Shown: one piece after another, positions 56,970-64,000 of the stretch
Layout of the letters: the number at the start of each line of letters is the position of its first letter
Numbering within the stretch: position 1 is the stretch's first letter
DNA from: Natronococcus sp. A-GB1
GTDB lineage: Archaea; Halobacteriota; Halobacteria; Halobacteriales; Natrialbaceae
Assembly (NCBI RefSeq): GCF_029688845.1
Contig: NZ_JARUKW010000003.1
Location: 1 to 64,000 of the forward strand
DNA: 64,000 nucleotides
Direction: 5' to 3'
The notes under the pieces: generated by a model
Told to the model about the DNA's origin: nothing
Databases searched by the model: none
What the model saw: the letters and a program-made list of their open reading frames with translations, nothing else
Made by a program: the position numbers and the translations under genes

Positions 56970-57117
56970 CGGCACGAGCGAGCGAACCGCGGCGCGTCGC
57001 ACCGCGGGATTTTGAGCTCTTGCTGAGCGAAGCAACAGTCAGCGAGCGCGTACGCTCTCGTCGGACAGGTTTTTGCCGCGAGCGGTCGGCACCGCCGACT
57101 CGAGGGGGAAAAAGCCA

Positions 57118-57165
57118 GGTGGAGAACTCGAGGTCGACGGTGGCTGGCTGGCCAAGACCGTGTAG
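57118..57165 (+). pseudogene. Remnant of an SDR gene 3' end
   Basis: The codons read GGELEVDGGWLAKTV then TAG, matching the SDR end SGENIEVDGGWLPEDV just upstream in 9 of 15 residues and in its stop position. Nothing SDR-like precedes it. It is probably what is left of a tandem duplicate after a deletion. Confidence 0.65.
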
Positions 57166-57216
57166 GCACTCGTTTCCGGGGCGAGCTTTTTCGGTGCGCA
57201 CGTCCCGAGAGACGGT

Positions 57217-57906
57217 ATGACACTTCCGGTCGCGATGGGGTGGCGCCACCTCCTGTTCGCGAGCTGGCCGGTCGCGCCCGCGCTCGTCGGCACCCGTCTT
57301 CCGGACGGTCTCGAGCCCGACACCTACGACGGACGCGCGTGGCTCTCGATCGTTCCGTACCGCAACGTCGCCGTCCGTCCCCGCGGCGCGCCCGCGAGGC
57401 TGGGGTTCGGGCTCCCCGAACTCAACCTCAGGACCTACGTTCGCCGGGACGGGGAGTCGGGAGTCTACTTCTTCAGCCTCGACGCCGACGGCCTCCTCGG
57501 CGTCCTCGCCGCCCGACTCACCCACCGCCTCCCGTACTACAACGCGCGCATCGAGATGCGGCTGGGGTCGAGACACGTCTCGTTCGCGAGCGAGCGTCGT
57601 CACCCGGGCGCGACCCCGGTTCGGTTCGCGTGTCGATACGAACCCGTCGGCGAGCCGTTCGCGCCGAACCCCGACTCGCTCGCGGCGTTTCTCACCGAGC
57701 GCTACCGGTACTACACGACGGGGCGTCGGGGCGAACTCCGCTCCGCCGACCTCGTCCACGAGCCCTGGTCGCTCCGGCCGGCGACGGTCGCCCTCGAGAC
57801 GAACACGCTCTTCGAGGCCAACGGTTTCGACGCCCCGGCGACGTCCCCGATCTGTTACTACAGCCCCGGGGTCGACGTCGTCTCCTCGAGAAATCGACCC
57901 CGCTGA
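57217..57906 (+). CDS. DUF2071 (YqjF-like) protein
   Basis: A 229-residue protein: MGWRHLLFASWPVAPALVGTRLP at the start, RAWLSIVPYRNVAVRPRG, LPELNLRTYVRRDG and GVYFFSLDAD are the DUF2071/YqjF landmarks. The family resembles acetoacetate decarboxylase folds but function is unknown. It has no signal peptide. Its stop codon opens copy 3 of the palindromic repeat. GTATGACACT places the ATG 37 bp after an AT-poor upstream region, so its promoter is unclear. Confidence 0.87.
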   Translation: MTLPVAMGWRHLLFASWPVAPALVGTRLPDGLEPDTYDGRAWLSIVPYRNVAVRPRGAPARLGFGLPELNLRTYVRRDGESGVYFFSLDADGLLGVLAARLTHRLPYYNARIEMRLGSRHVSFASERRHPGATPVRFACRYEPVGEPFAPNPDSLAAFLTERYRYYTTGRRGELRSADLVHEPWSLRPATVALETNTLFEANGFDAPATSPICYYSPGVDVVSSRNRPR

Positions 57907-57990
57907 GACGAGCCACTGGAAGTCGGTGCCGGAGCGACCGAAACCCGCCCTGCGGTCGCTCCCGTAACCCGGGACAGCGAACCGTACGAA
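57903..57990. repeat. Palindromic repeat, copy 3 (at DUF2071 stop)
   Basis: GGAGCGACCG (57931-57940) pairs perfectly with CGGTCGCTCC (57953-57962) around a 12-nt loop. The left end reads CTGAGACGAGCC and includes the TGA of the preceding gene (57904-57906); the right arm ACAGCGAACCGTA resembles copies 1 and 2. It is the most diverged of the three. Confidence 0.55.
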
Positions 57991-58040
57991 CCCGGGCGCG
58001 AAGCGATCGATATACCTCGACGGCGTCCCTGTCGACGCCC

Positions 58041-58541
58041 GTGACTACTACCGGACGGATACATGGCATCTACGTCGCTCCCGAGCAGGGGGCGCCGACG
58101 AGATCGATCGAGACCGCTCGAGCGCTTGCCGGCCGAGGGCTCGAGGGCGACCGCTACTGTCTCGCCGACGCCGAGACCGGAACCCAGCCCGACGATCGTG
58201 CGGGAGGCACGTTCGCCGACCGCGACGGCAGCGACCTCACGCTCATCGAGACGGAGGCGCTCGAAGCCGTCGAGCGGGACTACGACATCGCGCTCGAGCC
58301 CGGCGTCCACCGGCGCAACCTGACGACGGAGGGGGTGGCGCTGAACCACCTTGACGGCGAACGGTTCAGCATCGGCGACGTCGTCTGTGAGGGTGTCGAA
58401 CTCTGCGAACCCTGCTCGTACCTCGAGCGCCACCTCGCCGAAGAGGGGGTCCGCGAGGCGCTGATCCACCGCGGCGGACTCCGGGCGCGGATCCTCGAGG
58501 ACGGCATCCTGACGGTCGGGGATCGAGTCGAGAGGCGCTGA
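58041..58541 (+). CDS. MOSC domain protein
   Basis: A 166-residue MOSC (molybdenum cofactor sulfurase C-terminal) protein: GRIHGIYVAPEQGAPTRS, ARALAGRGLEGDRY, GDVVCEGVELCEPCSYLE with conserved Cys, and HRGGLRARIL. MOSC domains handle sulfur for molybdenum enzymes or detoxify hydroxylated compounds (YiiM, mARC). The GTG start is supported by GATATACC about 30 bp upstream. Molybdoenzymes are encoded at 7.8-15 kb, but no direct link is visible. Confidence 0.88.
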   Translation: MTTTGRIHGIYVAPEQGAPTRSIETARALAGRGLEGDRYCLADAETGTQPDDRAGGTFADRDGSDLTLIETEALEAVERDYDIALEPGVHRRNLTTEGVALNHLDGERFSIGDVVCEGVELCEPCSYLERHLAEEGVREALIHRGGLRARILEDGILTVGDRVERR

Positions 58542-58650
58542 GCGTCGGCGAGCGTTCGAGGGGAGATCCCGCGGGCTCGCACACGTTCGCCCGTTCAAAC
58601 GGCGGCGGCAACATAAACGTACATTGCCGCGCGGTCCCAGAACCCACGTA

Positions 58651-59448
58651 ATGAACGAGCCCGGCGTCCAGTCGCTGATGGACCAGGAGACGCTCGACGA
58701 ACGGGTGCGAGCCGGCGACGCTCCGGCGTGGGTCGAAGCGCACTGGCGGTCGTTCCAGGACGGGTTGCTCGGCGAACGGAACGGAACGCCGTTTCCCTGC
58801 TTCTTCGGCGCGGAGTCGGTCCAGCAGGGCGAGCCGCTGTACACCGCGGTGCCGTCGACGTCCGACGCCGACGCTCTGTTGACGCTGCGCGATCGGATCC
58901 TCGAGTACCTCGAGATCTATCGCGAGCACTCGCCCCGGGCCTCACTGGTTACCTTCTTCAAACCGCCCGCGGAGCCCCTCTCCGAGCGGGAGTACCACGA
59001 TATGCTGTGGCACATTTTGCAGACGCTGCACTGCCACGATCCCGAGCCCTGGCCCGAGGAGATCCCGACGGACCCCGACGACGAGCGCTGGGAGTTCTGT
59101 CTGGGCGGCGAGCCGATGTTCCCGACCTGTCGGGCGCCGTTCTACGACGACCGCAAGAGCCGGTACTGCCCGATCGGGCTCGAGGTGACGTTTCAGCCCC
59201 GCGCACTGTTCGAGAACCTCGGCGTGACGGCCGACACCCACGCCGGCCAGCAGGCCCGCGACGTCATCCAGGATCGTCTTGAGGGGTACGACGGCGTCTG
59301 CCCCCACGCGGACCTGGGCGACTGGGGCGTCGAGGGCGACCGCGAGTGGCCCCAGTACATGCTGACGGCCGACGACGCCCAGTCGCCCGAGGAGTGTCCG
59401 ATGACGGTCACTCGAGATCATCCGAAACCCGGTGCGCAGTTGCCATGA
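58651..59448 (+). CDS. YqcI/YcgG family protein
   Basis: A 265-residue cytoplasmic protein with the YqcI/YcgG pattern: [20 protein letters not shown] near residue 45, [26 protein letters not shown] and [18 protein letters not shown]. The conserved Cys and His suggest a metal or redox site, and function is unknown. ACATAAACG about 30 bp upstream of ATG 58651 supports the start. Its stop overlaps the next start as ATGA, so the two genes are co-translated. Confidence 0.88.
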   Translation: MNEPGVQSLMDQETLDERVRAGDAPAWVEAHWRSFQDGLLGERNGTPFPCFFGAESVQQGEPLYTAVPSTSDADALLTLRDRILEYLEIYREHSPRASLVTFFKPPAEPLSEREYHDMLWHILQTLHCHDPEPWPEEIPTDPDDERWEFCLGGEPMFPTCRAPFYDDRKSRYCPIGLEVTFQPRALFENLGVTADTHAGQQARDVIQDRLEGYDGVCPHADLGDWGVEGDREWPQYMLTADDAQSPEECPMTVTRDHPKPGAQLP

Positions 59449-60017
59449 CGGAGAAGGAGGACGAGGCTCTCACGGAACCGGCACTGTTGCTGATCGACCT
59501 CCAGGAAGGGTTCGACGATCCGGCGTGGGGAACGCGGAACAACCCCGAAGCTGAGCAGCGCGCTGGCGAGCTGCTCGAGGCCTGGCGCGAGGCCGACCGG
59601 CCGGTCGTCCACGTCCGCCACAACTCGAGCGAGCCCAACTCGCCGCTGCGAGGCGACGGGCCGGGGTTTGCGTTCAAAGCCGAGACGGCGCCCGCGGAGG
59701 GTGAGGCGACGTTCGAGAAGTCGGTCAACAGCGCCTTTATCGGAACGGGACTCGAGTCCTGGCTCCGCGAGCGCGGGCTCGAGCGGGTCGTCCTCGTCGG
59801 CCTCACGACCGACCACTGCGTCTCGACGACGGCCCGGATGGCCGAGAACCTCGGCTTCGAGCCGACGGTGGTCGCCGACGCGACGGCGACGTTCGACCGC
59901 GAGTTCGACGGCGACAAATTCGACGCCGAGACGATCCACCGAACGGCGCTGGCCCAGCTCGAGGGGGAGTTCGCGGCGGTGGCGACGACGGCGGAGCTAC
60001 TGGACGACGGCGTGTGA
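59445..60017 (+). CDS. Isochorismatase-like cysteine hydrolase
   Basis: A 190-residue hydrolase. Its triad is D18 (LLIDLQEGF), Lys in [10 protein letters not shown] and Cys in [20 protein letters not shown], as in nicotinamidase and related amidohydrolases. Substrate is unknown; nicotinamidase is possible but the metal-binding D-x-H-x-x-H is not apparent. The 4-bp overlap with YqcI/YcgG makes joint function likely. Confidence 0.9.
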   Translation: MTEKEDEALTEPALLLIDLQEGFDDPAWGTRNNPEAEQRAGELLEAWREADRPVVHVRHNSSEPNSPLRGDGPGFAFKAETAPAEGEATFEKSVNSAFIGTGLESWLRERGLERVVLVGLTTDHCVSTTARMAENLGFEPTVVADATATFDREFDGDKFDAETIHRTALAQLEGEFAAVATTAELLDDGV

Positions 60018-60041
60018 GGGCGGTGCGCTCAAGGAGCCGGG

Positions 60042-60857
60042 TCAGACAGTGCCGATCCCCTCGGCCGCCACGATGATCGCGAGCGTGGCGACGAAGCCGA
60101 CGAGCGCGCCTCCGAGGAGTTCGGCCCGCCCGCGGTTCTCGAGATCGGCGCCCGCGTCGACGCCGGCCGGGAGGAATTCGACGACTACGAGGTACAGTAG
60201 GGCGCCGGCCGCGACGCCGAAGCTCAGCGCCAGCAACCCCTCGAAGGTCGTGACGAAGACGTAGGCGACGACGGCGCCGATCGGCTGTGGCAGCCCGGAG
60301 AAGACGGCCCAGCCGACGACCTTCCAGCGATCCATCCCGTAGGCGATCAGCGGGATCGCGATCGCCAGCCCCTCCGGAACGTTCAGGATCGAGATCGCGA
60401 TCGCCATGAACACGGCCAACGAGGGGAGCGCGAGCCCCGCGATCTCGACGACCCCGTCGGTCGGATCGGCGAACGAGACGCCGACGGCGATCCCCTCCGG
60501 GATGCTGTGAACCGTCAGCACCGCCACGGTGAGGACGACCGTCCGGGTATCGACGTCGGAGACGGCGTTCGGCGCGAACTCGTAGCCGTCGATGGCGCGG
60601 TCGGCGAGAGCGACGAACCCGATCCCGACGAGCGCGCCGAGCGCAACGGGACCGACGCCGCCGGCGGCGAGCCCCTCCGCGAGCAGGCCGAACGCGGTCG
60701 CCGACAGCAGGATACCGGTTGCGATACCCCAGAGGACGACGAGCCAGCGGTCGCGGATCTCCTCGAGGACGAAAAACGGGAGGACGCCGAGCCCGGTGGC
60801 GAGACCGGTGACGAGCCCGACGACGAACACGAGCGAGAGATCAGAAAGCGGTGACAT
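60042..60857 (-). CDS. ZIP family metal transporter
   Basis: A 271-residue membrane protein with about eight helices. The metal-binding helices carry VHSIPEGIAVGVSF (helix IV) and ILNVPEGLAIAIPL (helix V), with His, Glu and Pro of the ZIP signature. It imports divalent metals such as Zn2+ or Mn2+ into the cytoplasm. The variable loop between helices III and IV is short and not His-rich. It is transcribed toward the hydrolase gene. Confidence 0.92.
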   Translation of the reverse strand: MSPLSDLSLVFVVGLVTGLATGLGVLPFFVLEEIRDRWLVVLWGIATGILLSATAFGLLAEGLAAGGVGPVALGALVGIGFVALADRAIDGYEFAPNAVSDVDTRTVVLTVAVLTVHSIPEGIAVGVSFADPTDGVVEIAGLALPSLAVFMAIAISILNVPEGLAIAIPLIAYGMDRWKVVGWAVFSGLPQPIGAVVAYVFVTTFEGLLALSFGVAAGALLYLVVVEFLPAGVDAGADLENRGRAELLGGALVGFVATLAIIVAAEGIGTV

Positions 60858-60915
60858 CTGGCGGGAGGGTGTACGGACGCGGGCGGTGGGTGTTAGGCAG
60901 ACAGCCGGCAGCGAG

Positions 60916-62187
60916 TTACTGTCGGAGTTTGTCGACGAGCGGGAGGTCGGGAAGGTCGACGCCGAGCTGTTGGCGTGCGAACCTCGCGAGCATCGGGATG
61001 TCGTTGGCGCTCAGCAGCTTTCGGATGGCGAGCGGGCTCCCGTTGTTTGCCCGCGCCAGCGTCTCCTCGTCGAGGCGCTCGAGATCGGCCATGAACTCGT
61101 CGTACCGATCGTTGTCCGCGAGGTAGAGCAACCGGGTCATCAGCTGTCGCTTCCTGACGTTCGGTGCGACCTTCTTGTGCCACAGCGAGTCGTACACCTC
61201 GAGGTTCTCGGCCGTGGGCTCGATGTTGCCGTGTTTGAGACAGCTGTCCGTGGCGGCTGCGGCCATCCGGCCGGACTGCATACAGGTGTGAATCCCCTCG
61301 CCCCACAGCGGATCGATCGACGGAACCGTGTCGCCGATCGCCAGGAAGCGGTCGGTGTGCATCTGCCCAGGCGGCTGGATGTGAGCCGAGCCGCGGTGTT
61401 GCTTGCCCTCGATGCGTTCGGCGTTCCGGAACCGCGGGTCGGTGTCGAGCCAGTGCGAGAGGTAGTCGTCGACGGTGAAGTCGTCGCGAGCGTACGTGCT
61501 GTGGCTGCCGTTCTGGATGTAGCAGATACCGACCTTCGCGGTGTCCTCGCCGGTGTGGAAGATCCAGGAGTAGCCCCCGGGCGCGAGGTTGTGGTCGAGT
61601 CGCAGCATCATCGCGTCGTGAAGGTCCGCGAAGCCGGGGCGGTCGATCTCGATCCCCTCGAGTTCGTACTCGATGCCGATGGCGTGGTTGTCGCGTTCCA
61701 GTTCGCTCACGCCGAGCTTTTTGGCGATCGGCGCGGCCGGGCCCGTCGCGTCGACGACGACCTCGGCGTACACCTCCTCGTCGCCGTTGTAGGTGACGCC
61801 GACGGGTTCGCCGTTCTCGACGATCGGCGCGGTGGCGCGGGCGTCGAAGCGGTACTCCGCGCCCTCCTCCCGGCCGTCCTCGACGAGAAACCGCTTGAAA
61901 TCCGCAAACTCGAGAACAGCACCGGGCTGGTTCTGGACGTAGTGGTCTGTCGGCGACTCGAGGACGACCTTGTCGGTGTACTGCATCACGACGTCGTCCG
62001 GGATCCCGAAGGAGGCCATCATGGAGGGGAACGTTCCCGCGGTGGACTTGTTGCTCTGGCGCGGGAACTCGTCTTCCGCCTCCGTTTCGAGGACGACGAC
62101 GTCGTAGCCTCGGATCGCGAGGTCGCGAGCACACTGGGCACCGGCCGGTCCGGCCCCGGCGACGACTACATCGTAACGCTCGTTCAT
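60916..62187 (-). CDS. Geranylgeranyl reductase family flavoprotein
   Basis: A 423-residue FAD enzyme of the geranylgeranyl/digeranylgeranylglycerophospholipid reductase family. VVVAGAGPAGAQCARDLA gives the FAD site; VVDATGPAAPIAKKL, LAPGGYSWIFHTGED and the AIGDTVPSIDPLWGEGI loop are family landmarks. Such enzymes saturate isoprenoid chains of archaeal lipids or menaquinone. It could also be a halogenase-like relative, but no WxWxIP is seen. ATG 62187 is the clear start. Confidence 0.88.
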   Translation of the reverse strand: MNERYDVVVAGAGPAGAQCARDLAIRGYDVVVLETEAEDEFPRQSNKSTAGTFPSMMASFGIPDDVVMQYTDKVVLESPTDHYVQNQPGAVLEFADFKRFLVEDGREEGAEYRFDARATAPIVENGEPVGVTYNGDEEVYAEVVVDATGPAAPIAKKLGVSELERDNHAIGIEYELEGIEIDRPGFADLHDAMMLRLDHNLAPGGYSWIFHTGEDTAKVGICYIQNGSHSTYARDDFTVDDYLSHWLDTDPRFRNAERIEGKQHRGSAHIQPPGQMHTDRFLAIGDTVPSIDPLWGEGIHTCMQSGRMAAAATDSCLKHGNIEPTAENLEVYDSLWHKKVAPNVRKRQLMTRLLYLADNDRYDEFMADLERLDEETLARANNGSPLAIRKLLSANDIPMLARFARQQLGVDLPDLPLVDKLRQ

Positions 62188-62331
62188 AGTGCTGAAACTG
62201 TCTCGCCCCCTAATGAGTTTGTCCAAGCAGTTGCGTCCCCGGCCAGCCAACGGAACCGCGATGCGGCGGTGAGTTCGACGTAGTTCGGGATGCTCGGCGC
62301 CGCTCGAGCGACTCGTCGGCCCCGAAATTCC

Positions 62332-62481
62332 TCACTCGCTGTATCCTTCCTGCATGAACGTCCCCTCGGTCTCGTAGATCGAGACCAGCTCCTCGACGAA
62401 CTCCTCGAGGGACTGGCCCTCGTCGCAGTGGCTGTCGAGTCGGTCCTTGAGGTCGTCGCTGATCTCGAGGGTGTGAGTCAT
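62332..62481 (-). CDS. Small ribbon-helix-helix-like protein
   Basis: A 49-residue protein (MTHTLEISDDLKDRLDSHCD, then SLEEFVEELVSIYE). The short beta strand followed by two helices resembles antitoxin/CopG-type ribbon-helix-helix proteins. No toxin gene is next to it. GTTATTTGCC about 35 bp upstream could be the TATA box. The same size class is common in haloarchaea. Confidence 0.7.
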   Translation of the reverse strand: MTHTLEISDDLKDRLDSHCDEGQSLEEFVEELVSIYETEGTFMQEGYSE

Positions 62482-62627
62482 GGGTGATCGTCGGTCGTAC
62501 TCCCACCCCCGCAGGCAAATAACTCGGGGACGCGTGTGCAGCCGGCGGTGGAAGGCGACGGAGCGAGAGGACCCCAGCCGGCACGAGACGGCACCGCGAT
62601 TATCCTCCCTCAGGAGAAAGGTGACGT

Positions 62628-62870
62628 ATGGTAGCGACACTGACCGATGACGACGTTGGGAAGAAAGTGATCGACGCGGAAGGGAAAGAACTCGGCATCG
62701 TCGCGAAGGTCGAGAACGAGCAAGCCTCGGTCGATCCGAACCCGAGCGTCGCGGAGCACCTGCTCGCGAAGATCGGCGTCGAGGGCGAGGACGACGAGGA
62801 CTACCTCGTCACCGAGGGTATGGTCGACCGAATTGACGACGACACCGTCGTCCTCCAGGGCGACATCTAG
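62628..62870 (+). CDS. PRC-barrel-like small protein
   Basis: An 80-residue acidic protein: LTDDDVGKKVIDAEGKELGIV at the start, HLLAKIGVEGEDDEDYLVTEGMVDRIDDDTVVLQGDI at the end in two parts. The pattern is that of stand-alone PRC-barrel proteins, which bind RNA or other proteins. AAAGGTGA precedes ATG by 3-4 nt and GATTATCC lies about 29 bp upstream. Confidence 0.75.
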   Translation: MVATLTDDDVGKKVIDAEGKELGIVAKVENEQASVDPNPSVAEHLLAKIGVEGEDDEDYLVTEGMVDRIDDDTVVLQGDI

Positions 62871-62955
62871 CGCTCCTCCCTGCCTCAGTCGGGATCGCCG
62901 GTTTTCGGTCCGCGATAACGTCCCGAGCGTAAGCGTCGGCGTCGACTCGAGGGCG

Positions 62956-63120
62956 TCAGGACGGATGCTGGTGGCTGAGTCGTTCGGCCACCACGTTCGG
63001 TATCGGCATGTTACAGTCCTTGCACTTCCAGCTCCGGCGCACTCCGCTTCGATCCTCGATCATGTCCTGTCTGAACTGCAGCGTCGCGCCACAGGTGCAC
63101 CTGTGGGTCGTCGGGGACAT
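62956..63120 (-). CDS. Small zinc-ribbon-like protein
   Basis: A 54-residue protein with two Cys knuckles, HRCTCGATLQF and WKCKDCNMPIP, which could hold one zinc ion. Such small CPxCG-type proteins are numerous in haloarchaea and mostly unassigned. The start MSPTTHRC was chosen over a nine-codon longer reading because it lies nearest to the first knuckle. Confidence 0.65.
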   Translation of the reverse strand: MSPTTHRCTCGATLQFRQDMIEDRSGVRRSWKCKDCNMPIPNVVAERLSHQHPS

Positions 63121-63162
63121 ACTCGAGGGTTCGCGTGCTCGACTCAAAGATCCACTGGTCGG

Positions 63163-63657
63163 TTACTCGTCCTCGCTGGCCTCGAGCGCGATCTCACAGA
63201 GCGTCTCGCGCTCGTCGAAGTACGCCGGCGCGTCGGCCTCGGCCTCGAACTCGACGATGCGGTTCAGCGCCTCCTGGCCCTCGTCGACCTCCGTCTGGAG
63301 GTCGGCTGCCAGCTCCGTGTAGCCGGCCGACAGTTCCTGGAACGCCTGGATGCGGGCCTGCTTGGCGTCGACGAGCGCCTGCTTCTCCTCGAGGTCCCGT
63401 CCCGCGGCCTCGAGGTCGTCGACATCGGTCCCGTCGACGGGTCCGGTCGCCGACGGCGGTCGCTCGGTTCGCGGGGTGTCGGTCGATCGCTCCTCGAGTT
63501 CCGAGCGCAGCTCGGCCAGCCGCTCGTCGATCTCGTCCAGCAGTTCGTTTGCTTCGTTGGTCATCGTCTCAACCCGACCGGACAGCAGGCCCGCCTGAGT
63601 GTGACAGTACTCGACGAACTCCGAGACCGACGGGGGCGCTTCGGTGTCGTCGCTCAT
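63163..63657 (-). CDS. Acidic coiled-coil protein
   Basis: A 164-residue protein with long helices. Residues 28-58 ([20 protein letters not shown]) and 80-140 ([37 protein letters not shown]) have heptad-like spacing; a T/P/G-rich linker at 58-78 separates them. No signal peptide or membrane segment is visible. I do not recognise a family. It is divergent from uvrA. Confidence 0.7.
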   Translation of the reverse strand: MSDDTEAPPSVSEFVEYCHTQAGLLSGRVETMTNEANELLDEIDERLAELRSELEERSTDTPRTERPPSATGPVDGTDVDDLEAAGRDLEEKQALVDAKQARIQAFQELSAGYTELAADLQTEVDEGQEALNRIVEFEAEADAPAYFDERETLCEIALEASEDE

Positions 63658-63776
63658 ACTCGACCCGTTCGTGCTTCCAACCGAAGTCAGTTCGGCTCGC
63701 TGAGTAGCCGAATGTTACCACACCACTCTGTGTTGGGCTTTCAGACGGGTTAAGTTCCTTCGACCCCTGGCTCGGG

Positions 63777-63829
63777 TATAATGATTCGTCCGTCAGCGCA
63801 ATCACCGTTTCACGCCCGTCTCCGGAGGG
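63777..63829 (+). promoter_or_regulatory. uvrA promoter and Shine-Dalgarno site
   Basis: TATAATGA at 63777-63784 is a good TATA box, and GGAGGG at 63824-63829 lies 4 nt before the ATG. Unlike most genes here, uvrA should have a short leader of about 25 nt. Confidence 0.5.
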
Positions 63830-63833
63830 TTCT

Positions 63834-64000
63834 ATGAGTCGGGACACGATCGAGGTTCGCGGCGCTGAGGAACACAACCTCAAGGACATCGACGTTACGA
63901 TCCCGCGGGAGGCGTTTACCGTCGTCACCGGACTCTCGGGGTCGGGGAAGTCCTCGCTCGCGTTCGAGACGGTGTACGCCGAGGGACAGCGACGCTACAT
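63834..64000 (+). CDS. uvrA: UvrABC excinuclease subunit A, 5' part
   Basis: The first 55 codons are in the window and the rest lies beyond the right edge. [20 protein letters not shown] and Walker [21 protein letters not shown] are diagnostic of UvrA, the damage-recognition ATPase of nucleotide excision repair. ATG 63834 has a Shine-Dalgarno site 4 nt upstream. Confidence 0.97.
   Translation, partial: MSRDTIEVRGAEEHNLKDIDVTIPREAFTVVTGLSGSGKSSLAFETVYAEGQRRY

Noticed and set aside
62332-62481. Toxin-antitoxin module
   Set aside because: The small ribbon-helix-helix-like protein has no toxin-like gene next to it; the neighbours are a reductase and a PRC-barrel protein.

Overview
The window is chromosomal DNA from an extremely halophilic archaeon (Halobacteria). 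Evidence for this is the very high GC, the strongly acidic proteins, Tat signals on most exported proteins, AT-rich TATA-like boxes 25-35 bp before many start codons (leaderless transcripts), and archaeal markers: glycerol-1-phosphate dehydrogenase, EF-1alpha next to ribosomal protein S10, and a geranylgeranyl reductase family enzyme. The mix of genes and repeats looks like the Natrialbales, but nothing here proves the order. No prophage, CRISPR array, rRNA or complete insertion sequence was seen.

Layout. 1-4.1 kb: a truncated GxSxG-containing protein, a MATE exporter, a lone trpB and a small conserved protein. 4.2-15.8 kb: a redox island with a 710-residue HdrA/MvhD-like iron-sulfur protein, an accessory protein, a Tat-exported formate dehydrogenase operon (catalytic, iron-sulfur and NrfD-type membrane subunits plus a TorD-type chaperone), an aldehyde ferredoxin oxidoreductase homologue without its iron-sulfur cysteines, and YqeC. 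16-26.8 kb: a poly-Asp membrane protein, S9 peptidase, duplicated beta-propeller protein, flippase-like protein, egsA, a sugar epimerase homologue, a DUF123 protein, a CMD/AhpD-like protein and a decayed lipoprotein gene. 26.8-37 kb: gltB, proS, a secreted alpha-amylase, a quinone oxidoreductase, a small lipoprotein and a Nudix hydrolase.

37.2-44 kb holds a three-gene operon with 8-bp overlaps at both junctions. It encodes a degenerate UvrD-like protein, a Cas4/AddB-like iron-sulfur protein without an obvious DxK motif, and a complete UvrD helicase fused to an iron-sulfur nuclease. I read it as a split AddAB/RecBCD-like double-strand-break resection machine and consider it the best candidate for an under-described system. 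44-53 kb: a CBS protein, subtilase, a membrane cytochrome b-like protein paired with a lipoprotein [2Fe-2S] ferredoxin, tRNA-Ala(CGC) with repeats at its 3' end, a rhomboid, rpsJ, the EF-1alpha gene, homoserine dehydrogenase with an ACT-domain partner, and a NifU-domain protein. 53-64 kb: a ROK kinase, two UspA proteins, an SDR and the remnant of a second one, DUF2071, MOSC, YqcI/YcgG, cysteine hydrolase, ZIP transporter, reductase, four small proteins and the start of uvrA.

Across the window, three copies of an approximately 85-bp palindrome each begin at the stop codon of a gene (yqeC, the helicase-nuclease and DUF2071). All family assignments come from reading motifs by eye; no database search was run.
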